Part shown: positions 1 to 7,158 of the stretch, one piece after another | How positions within the stretch are numbered: position 1 is the first letter of the stretch | Layout: every line of letters begins with the position of its first letter | Assembly (NCBI GenBank): GCA_036794395.1 | Contig: DAIRGS010000082.1 | Span: forward strand, 1 to 24,211 | Length of the DNA stretch: 24,211 nt | From: DASXMX01 sp036794395 | GTDB lineage: Bacteria; Planctomycetota; Phycisphaerae; Tepidisphaerales; Tepidisphaeraceae | Direction of reading: 5' to 3' | Program-made: the position numbers and the translations under genes | The notes under the pieces: generated by a model | Told to the model about the DNA's origin: nothing | The model's input: only the letters and a program-made list of their open reading frames with translations | Database searches by the model: none

Positions 1-1
1 G

Positions 2-1345
2 GGGGGCCAGGGGGGGCATGTTGCGGATCAGGCGCGGGACCCGCAGACGCCGCGGGCTTCGATGTCGTTTGGGAAGGCCAAGAGCGTTATTTTCCTGTTC
101 ATGTACGGGGGGCCTTCGCACATTGATACGTTCGACTACAAGCCGAAATTGTACGGGCTGGATGGGCAGACGATTCCGATCAAGACGTTTGGCCGGGGCG
201 GGAAGAAGAACGAGGGGCGGGTCGTCGGGCCGAAATGGAAATTCAAGCAATACGGGCAGTGTGGCAAGATGGTTTCGGATTTATTTCCGAACGTGGGGGA
301 GTGCGTGGACGATATCGCATTCGTGCATAGTTTGACGGCCGATTCGCCCATTCATGGGTCGGCAATGCTCCAGATGAATACGGGGAAGATCATTTCCGGG
401 AGCCCGTGCCTGGGGTCGTGGGTGAATTATGGGTTGGGGAGCGTGAACCAGAACATGCCGGGGTTTACGGTGATGCTGGATCCGACCGGCGGGCCGATCA
501 GCGGATCGAAGAACTGGTCGAGCGGGTACATGCCGGCCAGCTACCAAGGGTGCATCATGCGGTCGGCGGGGGATCCGATTCTCGATCTCAAGCGCCCGGA
601 AACGATGACCGATCCGATGCAGCGGCGGATTTTGGACTCGCTTAAGGATTTCAATGGCGAGCACCAGCTTTCGCGGCAGGGATACAGCGAGCTGTCGGCG
701 CGCGTCGCCAGCTATGAGATGGCGTATCGCATGCAGACCAATGCGCCCGAGGCGGTGGATCTGACGGGAGAAACCCAGAAGACGCGCGAGCTGTATGGGA
801 TGAACGAGAAACGGACGGAGGATTTTGGCCGACGGTGTTTGCTGGCGCGAAGGCTCGTTGAACGTGGGGTGCGGTTCGTACAGCTTTATGCCGGCGGGGC
901 GCACAATGACGATAACTGGGATGCGCATGGCGATCTGGAGAAGAATCACAATTACCACGCCGGGCGGACGGATAAGCCGATCGCGGGGTTGCTTAAGGAT
1001 TTGAAGCAACGGGGAATGCTGGAGGAGACGCTGGTGGTGTGGGGCGGGGAATTTGGCCGTCAGCCCACGGCGGAATATGCCAAGGGGACGGGGCGCGATC
1101 ATAATGCGTATGGGTTTACGATGTGGATGGCGGGCGGGGGAATTAAAGGCGGGGTGAGTGTTGGGCAAACGGATGAATTGGGCGGAGAGGCGGTGCAGGA
1201 TAAGTTTGCCGTGAAGCATCTGCATGCGACGATCTTGAATCAGCTGGGGATTGATCCGAACCGGCTGACTTATTTTTATGGGGGGTTGGATCAGAAATTG
1301 GTTGGAGTTGAGGGGGCGGAGCCGATTCGGCAGGTGATTGCGTAA
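2..1345 (+). CDS. DUF1501 family protein, 5' end outside window
   Basis: The frame is open from the window edge, so the Met codon at 62 is very likely internal and the N-terminus, including the usual Tat signal, is missing. The visible product is about 447 residues. It has the family hallmarks: a GGPSHIDTFDYKP motif near the start, a WGGEFGRQPTAE motif, then a GRDHNAYGFTMWMAGGGIKGG-like block near the C-terminus. DUF1501 proteins belong to the alkaline-phosphatase/sulfatase-like fold, are generally exported by Tat, and are greatly expanded in Planctomycetota, where they usually follow a DUF1549/DUF1553 cytochrome gene. Such a gene probably lies just upstream. The substrate is unknown. Codon choice is unusually G-rich (many GGG and NNG codons) compared with the second DUF1501 gene at 14263. 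The family call is firm; the function is not. Confidence 0.9.
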   Translation, partial: GGQGGHVADQARDPQTPRASMSFGKAKSVIFLFMYGGPSHIDTFDYKPKLYGLDGQTIPIKTFGRGGKKNEGRVVGPKWKFKQYGQCGKMVSDLFPNVGECVDDIAFVHSLTADSPIHGSAMLQMNTGKIISGSPCLGSWVNYGLGSVNQNMPGFTVMLDPTGGPISGSKNWSSGYMPASYQGCIMRSAGDPILDLKRPETMTDPMQRRILDSLKDFNGEHQLSRQGYSELSARVASYEMAYRMQTNAPEAVDLTGETQKTRELYGMNEKRTEDFGRRCLLARRLVERGVRFVQLYAGGAHNDDNWDAHGDLEKNHNYHAGRTDKPIAGLLKDLKQRGMLEETLVVWGGEFGRQPTAEYAKGTGRDHNAYGFTMWMAGGGIKGGVSVGQTDELGGEAVQDKFAVKHLHATILNQLGIDPNRLTYFYGGLDQKLVGVEGAEPIRQVIA

Positions 1346-1386
1346 TAAGGTTGCGATGAGGATCGTTAGAGTTTGAGTCTCGCTCG

Positions 1387-1452
1387 GCACGGGCTGGAAG
1401 CCCGTGTCACGGGGCAGGCGGTTTGTTCGTGACACGGGCTTCCAGCCCGTGC
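1387..1452. repeat. 24-bp perfect inverted repeat (dispersed family)
   Basis: Two 24-bp arms, 1387-1410 and 1429-1452, are perfect reverse complements around an 18-nt loop. Each arm contains a near-palindromic core (CACGGGCTGGAAGCCCGTG and its complement). Related cores occur at 8331-8354 and 8505-8528, so this is a dispersed intergenic repeat family. It lies between the DUF1501 and beta-propeller genes and could form a strong hairpin in a transcript, but no T-run follows, so it is not a typical intrinsic terminator. Confidence 0.85.
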
Positions 1453-1493
1453 TGTCGATGTGAAACGTTGGTGGCACGCCACTTGGAGAAACG

Positions 1494-2444
1494 ATGAAAG
1501 CAATTTTGATGATAGGTGCGGCAGGAGTGCTTGCAGGTATATGCGCGACCGCGCGGGCGGATGAAGACCATTCCAAGTGGAAGGTGATGGCGCAGGACAA
1601 GGGGCATGTGGCGATTGTGAATGCCAAGGGGGAGGTGGAGTGGGAGGTGCCTTGCCGGGCGACTTCGCATGACATTTCGCTGCTGGCCAACGGGAATTAT
1701 CTGCTGCATACGGGCGACACGACGATTGTCGAGATGACGCCGGACAAGAAGGTGGTTTGGAAGCATGTGTCGAAGGTGATGCCGGGGAGCAAGGGCATTC
1801 AGATTCATGGGTTTCAGCGGCTGGCCGATGGGAACACGATGGTGGCGGAGGCGGGGAACTGCCGGATTATTGAAGTGGATAAGGACGACAAGATCGTCAA
1901 GCAGTTTCCGATGCAGGTTGAGAACCCCAGCGTTCATAGCGACGTGCGGCTGGCGCGCAAGCTCGACAACGGGCATTATCTGATGGCCCACGAAAATGAT
2001 GGGGCGATCCGTGAGTACGATGAGAATGGGAAGGTTGTATGGGAGTACAAGGTGGATCTGGCGGGCAGGCCGGAATCGCCCGGCCATGGGCCGGAGGGAC
2101 ATGGGAATCATGCGTATAGCGCGTACCGGTTGCCCAATGGCAATACGCTGATCGGGGCGGGGAATAACAACCGGGTGATTGAGGTGGATCATTCGGGGAA
2201 GATCGTATGGAGCATCAAGCACAATGAATTGCCTGGCATCACGCTGGCTTGGGTGACGATGTTGGAGGTGCTGCCCAACGGGAATGTGATCATCGGCAAT
2301 TGCCATGGCGGGCCGGACAATCCGCAGTTGATTGAAGTGACGCGGGATAAGAAAGTGGTGTGGACCTTCAAGGACATGAAGCATTTCGGAAATACGACCG
2401 CGGCGGCGATGGTGCTGGGGATTGAGGGAAATGTGATTCGCTAG
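1494..2444 (+). CDS. secreted PQQ-like / ASST-like beta-propeller protein
   Basis: The product has 316 residues. An N-terminal signal peptide (MKAILMIGAAGVLAGICATARA, cut near residue 22) indicates export. The rest consists of repeated beta-blades: an NGN-hydrophobic strand (ANGNYLL, ADGNTMV, DNGHYLM, PNGNTLI, PNGNVII) alternates with IxEhxxxxKhVWxh strands (IVEMTPDKKVVWKH, IIEVDKDDKIVKQF, IREYDENGKVVWEY, VIEVDHSGKIVWSI, LIEVTRDKKVVWTF). That is about five or six blades of a PQQ-like or arylsulfotransferase-like propeller. Catalytic residues of true arylsulfotransferases cannot be assigned, so a binding or structural role is as likely. GGAG at 1485-1488 supports the ATG. It follows the DUF1501 gene by about 150 bp that contain the inverted repeat. 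The fold is well supported; the activity is unknown. Confidence 0.85.
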   Translation: MKAILMIGAAGVLAGICATARADEDHSKWKVMAQDKGHVAIVNAKGEVEWEVPCRATSHDISLLANGNYLLHTGDTTIVEMTPDKKVVWKHVSKVMPGSKGIQIHGFQRLADGNTMVAEAGNCRIIEVDKDDKIVKQFPMQVENPSVHSDVRLARKLDNGHYLMAHENDGAIREYDENGKVVWEYKVDLAGRPESPGHGPEGHGNHAYSAYRLPNGNTLIGAGNNNRVIEVDHSGKIVWSIKHNELPGITLAWVTMLEVLPNGNVIIGNCHGGPDNPQLIEVTRDKKVVWTFKDMKHFGNTTAAAMVLGIEGNVIR

Positions 2445-2524
2445 CCGCGCCCTTTGCATCAATTTGGCGACCCGTGAGGAGCGCGCGTGTGAAACGGCCG
2501 AAAGCGGGCTCCGTGAATTCCGCG

Positions 2525-2551
2525 CGTGAAACGTGAAGACGTGAAACGTGA
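2525..2551. repeat. tandem 12-bp direct repeat upstream of the OGT-like gene
   Basis: CGTGAAACGTGA occurs at 2525-2536 and again at 2540-2551, with further GTGAAACG-like words nearby (about 2489). It lies 40-65 bp before the OGT-like start codon. It could be an operator or simply low-complexity intergenic sequence; nothing here decides between them. Confidence 0.5.
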
Positions 2552-2589
2552 TAAGCCTTTTACGCCTTTGACGCATACGGAGTCTGTCG

Positions 2590-4542
2590 ATGCCCGAGAT
2601 GACGCTCCAGCAGGCTTTGGCGGAAGGCGAGCGCCTGGAGCGAACCGGGCAACAGGACGATGCGGCTGGTGTTTACCGGGCGATTGTCGAGCAGGTGCCC
2701 GGCTGTGCCGATGCGGTGTGCCGGCTCGCATTTCTGGTTCATCGAAGTGGGCAGGCGGACGAGGCGTTGAAACTATTTCAACGGGCGGCACAGCTGCGAC
2801 CCAATTCAGCGGAATGTTTGGGCAACCTGGGCATTGCGCTGGCCGGTCAGCGGCGGTTCAAAGAGGCGGGCGATGTCCTGGCGCGGGCAATCGAGCTGGC
2901 GCCGGGCAATGCCGACCTGCACAATAACCTGGGCAACGTCCTCAACGAGTGCGGGCTCTGGGAGCAGGCGACCCACGCCTATCAAAAGGCAATTACGCTC
3001 AACCCGCAACAGCCCGTTGCATATTTCAATCTTGGAAACGCGCTTTACGAGCTTAGCCGGCCCAGGGACGCGATTTCTGCCCAACAGCGTGCGATAGCAC
3101 TTAAGGGCGATTTTGCAGAGGCCTATGTAAGTCTGGGCAACGCGCTGTGCGATGATGGCCGCGTCGACGACGCGCTGGCGGCTTATACGCGAGCCATCGA
3201 GCTTCGCCCGGAACTGGGGGCGGCATGGGATGGCCTGGGCGTGGTGTACCGGGTCATGGGTCAAGCGCCTGAAGCCCTCGCGGCGCACCGGCGCGGACTG
3301 GAACTTTCGGGCTCGCAGGGACGAAGCGACGCCATACTCTCGGCCATGCACCTGGATCCGGCGATGGATTCGCGCGCCCTGTTGGACGCGCACGTTGAAT
3401 GGAACGAGAAATATGCCGCTCATCTAGCGCATGTCGGAAGCGGCCATACGAACGATCCGAACCCCGAGAAGCGGATTCGAGTGGGATATGTGTCGGCGTA
3501 CTTGAGTGGCCGGCCGGCTGGGCGGTTTATGTTGCCGCTGCTGGCGAATCACGATCACAAAAGTTTTGAGGTCTTCTGTTACTCCGATACCCGCGCGCCC
3601 GATGCCATGACCCAGCAATTACGCGCCGGCGCCGATGTCTGGCGTGAGACCGCCCGGCTCAGCGACGACGCCCTTGCGGAGCAGGTTCACCAGGACCAGA
3701 TCGATATTCTGATCGACCTTGGCATGCACACGAGAAATAACCGGATGTTGGCTTTCGCGCGCAAGCCGGCTCCGGTTCAGGCGACCTATCTGGCGTATTG
3801 CTCGACAACGGGATTGCGCACGATCGATTATCGAATCAGCGATTCATACCTTGATCCGCCGGGGTCCGACGAATCGCTTTATTCCGAGCGAACGGTTCGG
3901 CTCGCGAGCTACTGGTGTTATCCGCCGCCGGTTAATGCGCCGGAGGTGGTACAACTTCCGGCTTTTCGCAACGGATATGTCACGTTCGGATGCCTTAACG
4001 ATTTCAGCAAAGTGAGCGCCGTGACGCTCTCAATGTGGGCCGACATCCTGCGCCAGATGCCGACGTCGCGGCTGGTGCTGCATTGCATCGAAGGCACTCA
4101 TCGGAATCGAGTACTTGCAGCACTGGGTGTGGAGGCGGGGCGGGTGGAGTTCGTGGGAATGGTTCCGGGCAGCCAGTACTTCGCGCAGTACGGACAGATC
4201 GACGTGGCACTTGACCCCACGCCCTGGTGCGGCGGGACAACGACATGCGATGCCCTGTGGATGGGCGTGCCGGTCGTCACGCTGCGCGGCCGAACCGCGG
4301 TCTCGCGCGGGGGCGTGAGCATTCTCGGTCAGTTGGACCTGCGGGAGTGGGTGGCGAATCAGCCGGACGAGTATGTCCAGATCGCCCGCGCGCTGACCGT
4401 GGATTTGCATCGGCTCTCGGAGATTCGGAACGGGCTGAGGGATCGGATGCTCAGCTCCCGCTTGATGGATCAGAACGCGTTTGCCGGGGAGTTTGAAACG
4501 GTGCTACGGGAGATGTGGAGAAAGTGGTGCGCGGGTCGATGA
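2590..4542 (+). CDS. TPR protein with O-GlcNAc-transferase-like (GT41/SPINDLY) domain
   Basis: The product has 650 residues. Residues about 5-240 form six to seven TPR repeats (for example LGNLGIALAGQRRFKEAGDVLARAIELAP). Residues about 294-645 are a GT41 (OGT/SPINDLY) catalytic region: RVGYVSAYLSGRPAGRF at 297, DLGMHTRNNRMLAFARKPAPVQ at 376, FGCLNDFSKVS at 466 (with the conserved Lys) and LDPTPWCGGTTTCDALWMGVPVV at 541. Family members transfer a sugar from a nucleotide sugar to protein Ser/Thr, with the TPRs selecting substrate. The position usually occupied by His in the DFxxHPxG motif (human OGT His498) is Arg308 here, while His380 of the bacterial-type DLxxHT motif is kept. The start is set by GGAG at 2579-2582, 7 nt before the ATG. 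It could be cytoplasmic protein glycosylation or a specialised glycosyltransferase; the acceptor is unknown. Confidence 0.9.
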   Translation: MPEMTLQQALAEGERLERTGQQDDAAGVYRAIVEQVPGCADAVCRLAFLVHRSGQADEALKLFQRAAQLRPNSAECLGNLGIALAGQRRFKEAGDVLARAIELAPGNADLHNNLGNVLNECGLWEQATHAYQKAITLNPQQPVAYFNLGNALYELSRPRDAISAQQRAIALKGDFAEAYVSLGNALCDDGRVDDALAAYTRAIELRPELGAAWDGLGVVYRVMGQAPEALAAHRRGLELSGSQGRSDAILSAMHLDPAMDSRALLDAHVEWNEKYAAHLAHVGSGHTNDPNPEKRIRVGYVSAYLSGRPAGRFMLPLLANHDHKSFEVFCYSDTRAPDAMTQQLRAGADVWRETARLSDDALAEQVHQDQIDILIDLGMHTRNNRMLAFARKPAPVQATYLAYCSTTGLRTIDYRISDSYLDPPGSDESLYSERTVRLASYWCYPPPVNAPEVVQLPAFRNGYVTFGCLNDFSKVSAVTLSMWADILRQMPTSRLVLHCIEGTHRNRVLAALGVEAGRVEFVGMVPGSQYFAQYGQIDVALDPTPWCGGTTTCDALWMGVPVVTLRGRTAVSRGGVSILGQLDLREWVANQPDEYVQIARALTVDLHRLSEIRNGLRDRMLSSRLMDQNAFAGEFETVLREMWRKWCAGR

Positions 4543-4591
4543 GCCATCTCCAGCAGGTCTTCCCGACCTTGCGGCTGAATGAGCAGTTTCC

Positions 4592-4858
4592 TCATCCGGC
4601 TTTTTCTCGATGAGAGTTGCGCAAGGCACTTAGCTCGGATAAAACCTGTTCCCCATCCAGCGGGGTGCCGCTCTGTTCACCCTCTTGAAGGAGTGCATCG
4701 AGTTCGCCGGGAGAGAATTCCTCCAAGGCTTGCAACTGTCGCAGGGAGTCGAGGCCGGCGCGAACCGCATCATCGGCAGAGGCGTAGCCGCCGCGTTGTA
4801 CGCAGTCTTCGATGAGTTTGTGAGTTTCAGGGTTTAGCAATTCTGCCCTTTGGATCAC
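4592..4858 (-). CDS. ParD-like type II antitoxin, apparently orphan
   Basis: The product has 88 residues from a GTG codon (4858-4856). The N-terminal half (HKLIEDCVQRGGYASADDAVRAGLDSL) matches the ribbon-helix-helix DNA-binding region of ParD/CopG antitoxins. The C-terminal half (ELDALLQEGEQSGTPLDGEQVLSELSALR) resembles the toxin-wrapping tail that normally binds a ParE RelE-fold toxin. ParD usually precedes parE in one operon, but here only about 50 bp separate its stop from the end of the convergent OGT-like gene, and no toxin frame is present. It may be a relic, a lone regulator, or an antitoxin for a distant toxin. A TATACT hexamer (4871-4876 read on this strand) is a possible -10; no clear -35 or Shine-Dalgarno is seen. 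Confidence 0.8.
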   Translation of the reverse strand: MIQRAELLNPETHKLIEDCVQRGGYASADDAVRAGLDSLRQLQALEEFSPGELDALLQEGEQSGTPLDGEQVLSELSALRNSHREKAG

Positions 4859-4946
4859 TTTCTGAGAGGTAGTATATCATCTGTGGCCTGACTGTTACGT
4901 GGAATCAGGGAAAGCGGTCGTGTATTTGAAACGAATCCTCGATCTT

Positions 4947-5026
4947 GTCATCCTGGAGCGAAGCGAAGGATCTGAAATTTGAGCGGTTTACCGGCGATCA
5001 GATCCTTCGCTTCGCTCCAGGATGAC
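4947..5026. repeat. 27-bp perfect inverted repeat (GTCATCCTGGAGCGAAGCGA type)
   Basis: Arms 4947-4973 and 5000-5026 are exact reverse complements, separated by 26 nt. The sequence resembles the GTCATCCTGAGCGAAGCGAAGGATCT word that recurs in intergenic regions of many bacterial genomes. It lies in the 324-bp gap between the divergent antitoxin and aspartate kinase genes, upstream of the kinase promoter. There is no T-tract, so a terminator role is unlikely. Confidence 0.85.
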
Positions 5027-5119
5027 ACTGGGCAGCTTATCCAACAGGGGATTTCAACAGAGCAATCTTATTCGTCATTTAAATTTCGAGTTTGGTCATT
5101 TTGCCGCGTACTCCTTCGG

Positions 5120-5147
5120 TTGAGTCTCACCCCCATCCCACTATAAT
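5120..5147 (+). promoter_or_regulatory. sigma70-type promoter for aspartate kinase
   Basis: TTGAGT (5120-5125), a 16-nt spacer, then a perfect TATAAT (5142-5147). Transcription would start near 5154, giving a leader of about 29 nt to the kinase ATG. No riboswitch could fit in so short a leader. Confidence 0.65.
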
Positions 5148-5182
5148 CCCCGCCTTTCCCAAACGGAGCGGGACGCGTATCA

Positions 5183-6406
5183 ATGGGTTTAATCGTTCAG
5201 AAGTTCGGCGGCACCAGTGTCGCCACGCCCGAGCGCATTCACGCGGCGGCGCGGCGGGCGGTCGCGGCCAAGAGCGCGGGTAACCAGGTCGTGGTCGTCG
5301 TCAGCGCCATGGGCGACAGTACCGATGACCTTATCGCGCTGGCGAAGCAGGTTTGCGAAAACCCGCCCAAGCGCGAAATGGATCAGCTCCTTGCCACCGG
5401 CGAGCAGGTGACCATCGCCCTCATGGCCATGGCCCTTCATGGCCAGGGCCACGAAGCCATCAGCTTCACCGGCGGCCAAATTGGCCTGGTCACCGACAAC
5501 GCCTTCTCCAAAGCCCGCATTCAATCCATCAACAAACAGCGCATTTTCGAGCAGCTTAATGCCGGCAAGATCGTCATCATTGCGGGGTTTCAGGGCGTTA
5601 CGCCTGAGGGCGATTACACTACCCTGGGCCGCGGCGGGTCGAATGCAACGCTGGTGGCCGTGGGCGCGGTGCTCAAGGCCGATGTCTGCGAGAATTACAC
5701 CGACGTGGACGGCATCTACACCGCCGACCCGCGCATCGTGAAATCGGCCCGCAAGATCGATCGTATCAGCTACGATGAAATGCTCGAGCTCTCGGGCTTG
5801 GGCGCTTCGGTCCTGCAAACCCGAGCCGTCGAATTTGCCAAGAAGTACAACGTCCCCCTGCACGTGCGCAACAGCCAGAACGACAACCCCGGCACGTGGA
5901 TCGTCGCGGAGACTCCCAACATGGAACACATCGTCGTATCCGGCGCGGCACTCAAAAAAGACCTTACGCGCGTCACCATTAAAAGCGTCCCCGACCGGCC
6001 CGGGATCGCCGCCAAAATCTTCGCCGATATCGCCACGGCTAACATTGTTGTCGATGACATCATTCAGAACGTCATGGACGACAACACCGCCAATATCTCC
6101 TTCACCGTCGAGCACGGGGACCTCTCCGACATCCGCCCCGTTTGCGATCGCCTCTGCAAGGAACTGGGCGCCAAAGCCGCCGCCATCTACCACGGCGACC
6201 TCGCCAAGGTCAGCGTCGTCGGCGTCGGCATGCGCGTCCACACCGGCGTCGCACAACTCATGTTCAAAACCCTCGCCGACGCCAAGATCAACATCCAGAA
6301 CATCACCACCAGCGAAATCAAAATCAGCTGCATCATCAACAAAGACGACGGGGCCCGGGCCCTGCAACTCGTCCACGATGCTTTCGAACTGGGAAAAGCA
6401 AAATAA
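5183..6406 (+). CDS. lysC: aspartate kinase, lysine-sensitive type with two ACT domains
   Basis: The product has 407 residues, the normal length for a monofunctional aspartokinase. It phosphorylates L-aspartate with ATP, the first committed step to Lys, Thr, Met and diaminopimelate. Visible motifs are KFGGTSV at 6-12, the GRGGSNAT nucleotide/phosphate loop at 149-156 (usually GRGGSD, so Asp is replaced by Asn154), and TDVDGIYTADPR at 173-184. A first ACT domain spans about 262-330 (VTIKSVPDRPGIAAKIF) and a second about 342-405 (VSVVGVGMRVHTGVAQLMFKTLADAKINIQNITTSEIKIS). The tandem ACT arrangement is the usual site of end-product feedback inhibition. The ATG is chosen because KFGGTS must lie at the extreme N-terminus; a GGAG lies rather far upstream (5165-5168). 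The second half is strikingly C-rich on the coding strand. It stands alone, not with other lysine genes. Confidence 0.96.
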   Translation: MGLIVQKFGGTSVATPERIHAAARRAVAAKSAGNQVVVVVSAMGDSTDDLIALAKQVCENPPKREMDQLLATGEQVTIALMAMALHGQGHEAISFTGGQIGLVTDNAFSKARIQSINKQRIFEQLNAGKIVIIAGFQGVTPEGDYTTLGRGGSNATLVAVGAVLKADVCENYTDVDGIYTADPRIVKSARKIDRISYDEMLELSGLGASVLQTRAVEFAKKYNVPLHVRNSQNDNPGTWIVAETPNMEHIVVSGAALKKDLTRVTIKSVPDRPGIAAKIFADIATANIVVDDIIQNVMDDNTANISFTVEHGDLSDIRPVCDRLCKELGAKAAAIYHGDLAKVSVVGVGMRVHTGVAQLMFKTLADAKINIQNITTSEIKISCIINKDDGARALQLVHDAFELGKAK

Positions 6407-6744
6407 GACTGTTTGCCACAGACGACAGCGCGGCCGGGCCGCAACCAAAAAGAGATGCAACCACGGAGGCATCGAGGCACGGAGGCGCGCTTGACTAACG
6501 GACAGCGCCGCAACGGTGGCAGGTTAGAAACGTTGTGGCAAAGAAGATTTGCGCAGGCCGCGAAGAATTGGACGCTTCGCAATGCAGATGAAAAATACGA
6601 GAATCAGGGTACTCAACGCCTGGTCTTATCTGCACGCTCCAAATCCCTGGCTTTGACAATGTTTACCGTCCGGCAGTTGCCGCAAGCAGTTCTCCCAAGC
6701 AAATTCGATCAGCTGTTGGGACAGCGAAGTCCTTCAAACTGGAA
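6407..6744. other. 338-bp gene-free stretch after lysC
   Basis: No convincing gene. The first 90 bp carry a purine-rich word, ACCACGGAGGCATCGAGGCACGGAGGC (split here as ACCACGGAGGCATCG and AGGCACGGAGGC), with internal repetition of the kind common in planctomycete intergenic DNA. A weak stem GCCGCAACG/CGTTGTGGC occurs at about 6505-6540. No T-rich terminator was found. Confidence 0.5.
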
Positions 6745-6948
6745 TCATGGAGCGTCAACGTCCGTTTCGTCAATCAGGCGTATCCTTCGTTCATTTATTT
6801 CGATAAGGATCGAGTCCAGCTTGGTGGGTGTAACCATCTCGTCCGGCAGTAGTTCGTTAAGCATCTGATACGTGAGAAAGCCATTCCGCTCGCCCAGGCG
6901 TAACACTGCTTCTACCCGGTTGTTTGAATCTTCCGCCGAGGAGGCCAT
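6745..6948 (-). CDS. stand-alone sigma-70 factor region 1.1-like small protein
   Basis: The product has 67 residues. The segment VEAVLRLGERNGFLTYQMLNELLPDEMVTPTKLDSILIEINERRIRLIDE matches region 1.1 of housekeeping RpoD factors (typical form: hhxxGkexGyLTyxEhNdhLPxxxxxpexhdxhhxxLxxxgIxhhde). That domain is an acidic DNA mimic that blocks the RNA polymerase channel until promoter opening. None of regions 1.2-4 follow: downstream the frame runs into stops within a dozen codons, and no region 1.2 or 2 motif is visible. It is therefore a free-standing domain protein or a stub. An in-frame stop lies seven codons before the ATG, so the start is constrained; no clear Shine-Dalgarno site is seen. It is convergent with lysC. 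A regulator that binds RNA polymerase is an inference. Confidence 0.7.
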   Translation of the reverse strand: MASSAEDSNNRVEAVLRLGERNGFLTYQMLNELLPDEMVTPTKLDSILIEINERRIRLIDETDVDAP

Positions 6949-7049
6949 GCGTTGAAATCGTAGGCCTCACGCCGATTTGAGGCAATGAAAATACCCGCGG
7001 GCTGAGTAAACGGGTCAAGGGTCAAGGGCTTTTGTATTTTGACATTGAA

Positions 7050-7127
7050 TTATGCGGAGGGGTTCGGTGTTGCCGTCAAGCACTCGGAACAGACGCCGCT
7101 CGTGTCGCCCGTGAGAACACTCTTGCC
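7050..7127 (-). pseudogene. decayed C-terminal zinc-ribbon relic
   Basis: Read on the minus strand, this encodes GKSVLTGDTSGVCSECLTA and then a stop. It aligns with the zinc-ribbon tails of the neighbouring genes (CGYDLTGNTSGVCPECGTA at 9887-10537 and CGYSLTGNVSGLCPECGTP at 10613-11221). The first Cys pair is lost, the second Cys pair is kept, and no N-terminal membrane region can be traced in frame. It is in a different frame from the secreted protein beginning upstream at 8151, so it is not that protein's tail. It is probably the remnant of another copy of this family. Confidence 0.6.
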
Positions 7128-7158
7128 GACGGCTATGATCCAACTGTTAAACGAACGG

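Noticed and set aside
1387..1452. Inverted repeat as an intrinsic terminator or CRISPR-like array
   Set aside because: No T-run follows, and there are only two units in inverted, not direct, orientation with no spacers.
281..1690. 469-codon minus-strand frame
   Set aside because: Antisense to the DUF1501 gene and running through the inverted repeat; Arg/Pro/His/Ile-rich without family features.
2459..2791. 110-codon minus-strand frame before the OGT-like gene
   Set aside because: Overlaps the TPR coding start and the direct repeats; Arg/Pro-rich and domainless.
5189..6472. 427-codon minus-strand frame
   Set aside because: Antisense to lysC, Asp/Gly/Val-rich, no domain; a shadow of the C-rich coding strand.
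6413..6868. 151-codon plus-strand frame after lysC
   Set aside because: Low-complexity start and overlap with the antisense sigma 1.1 gene; no domain.
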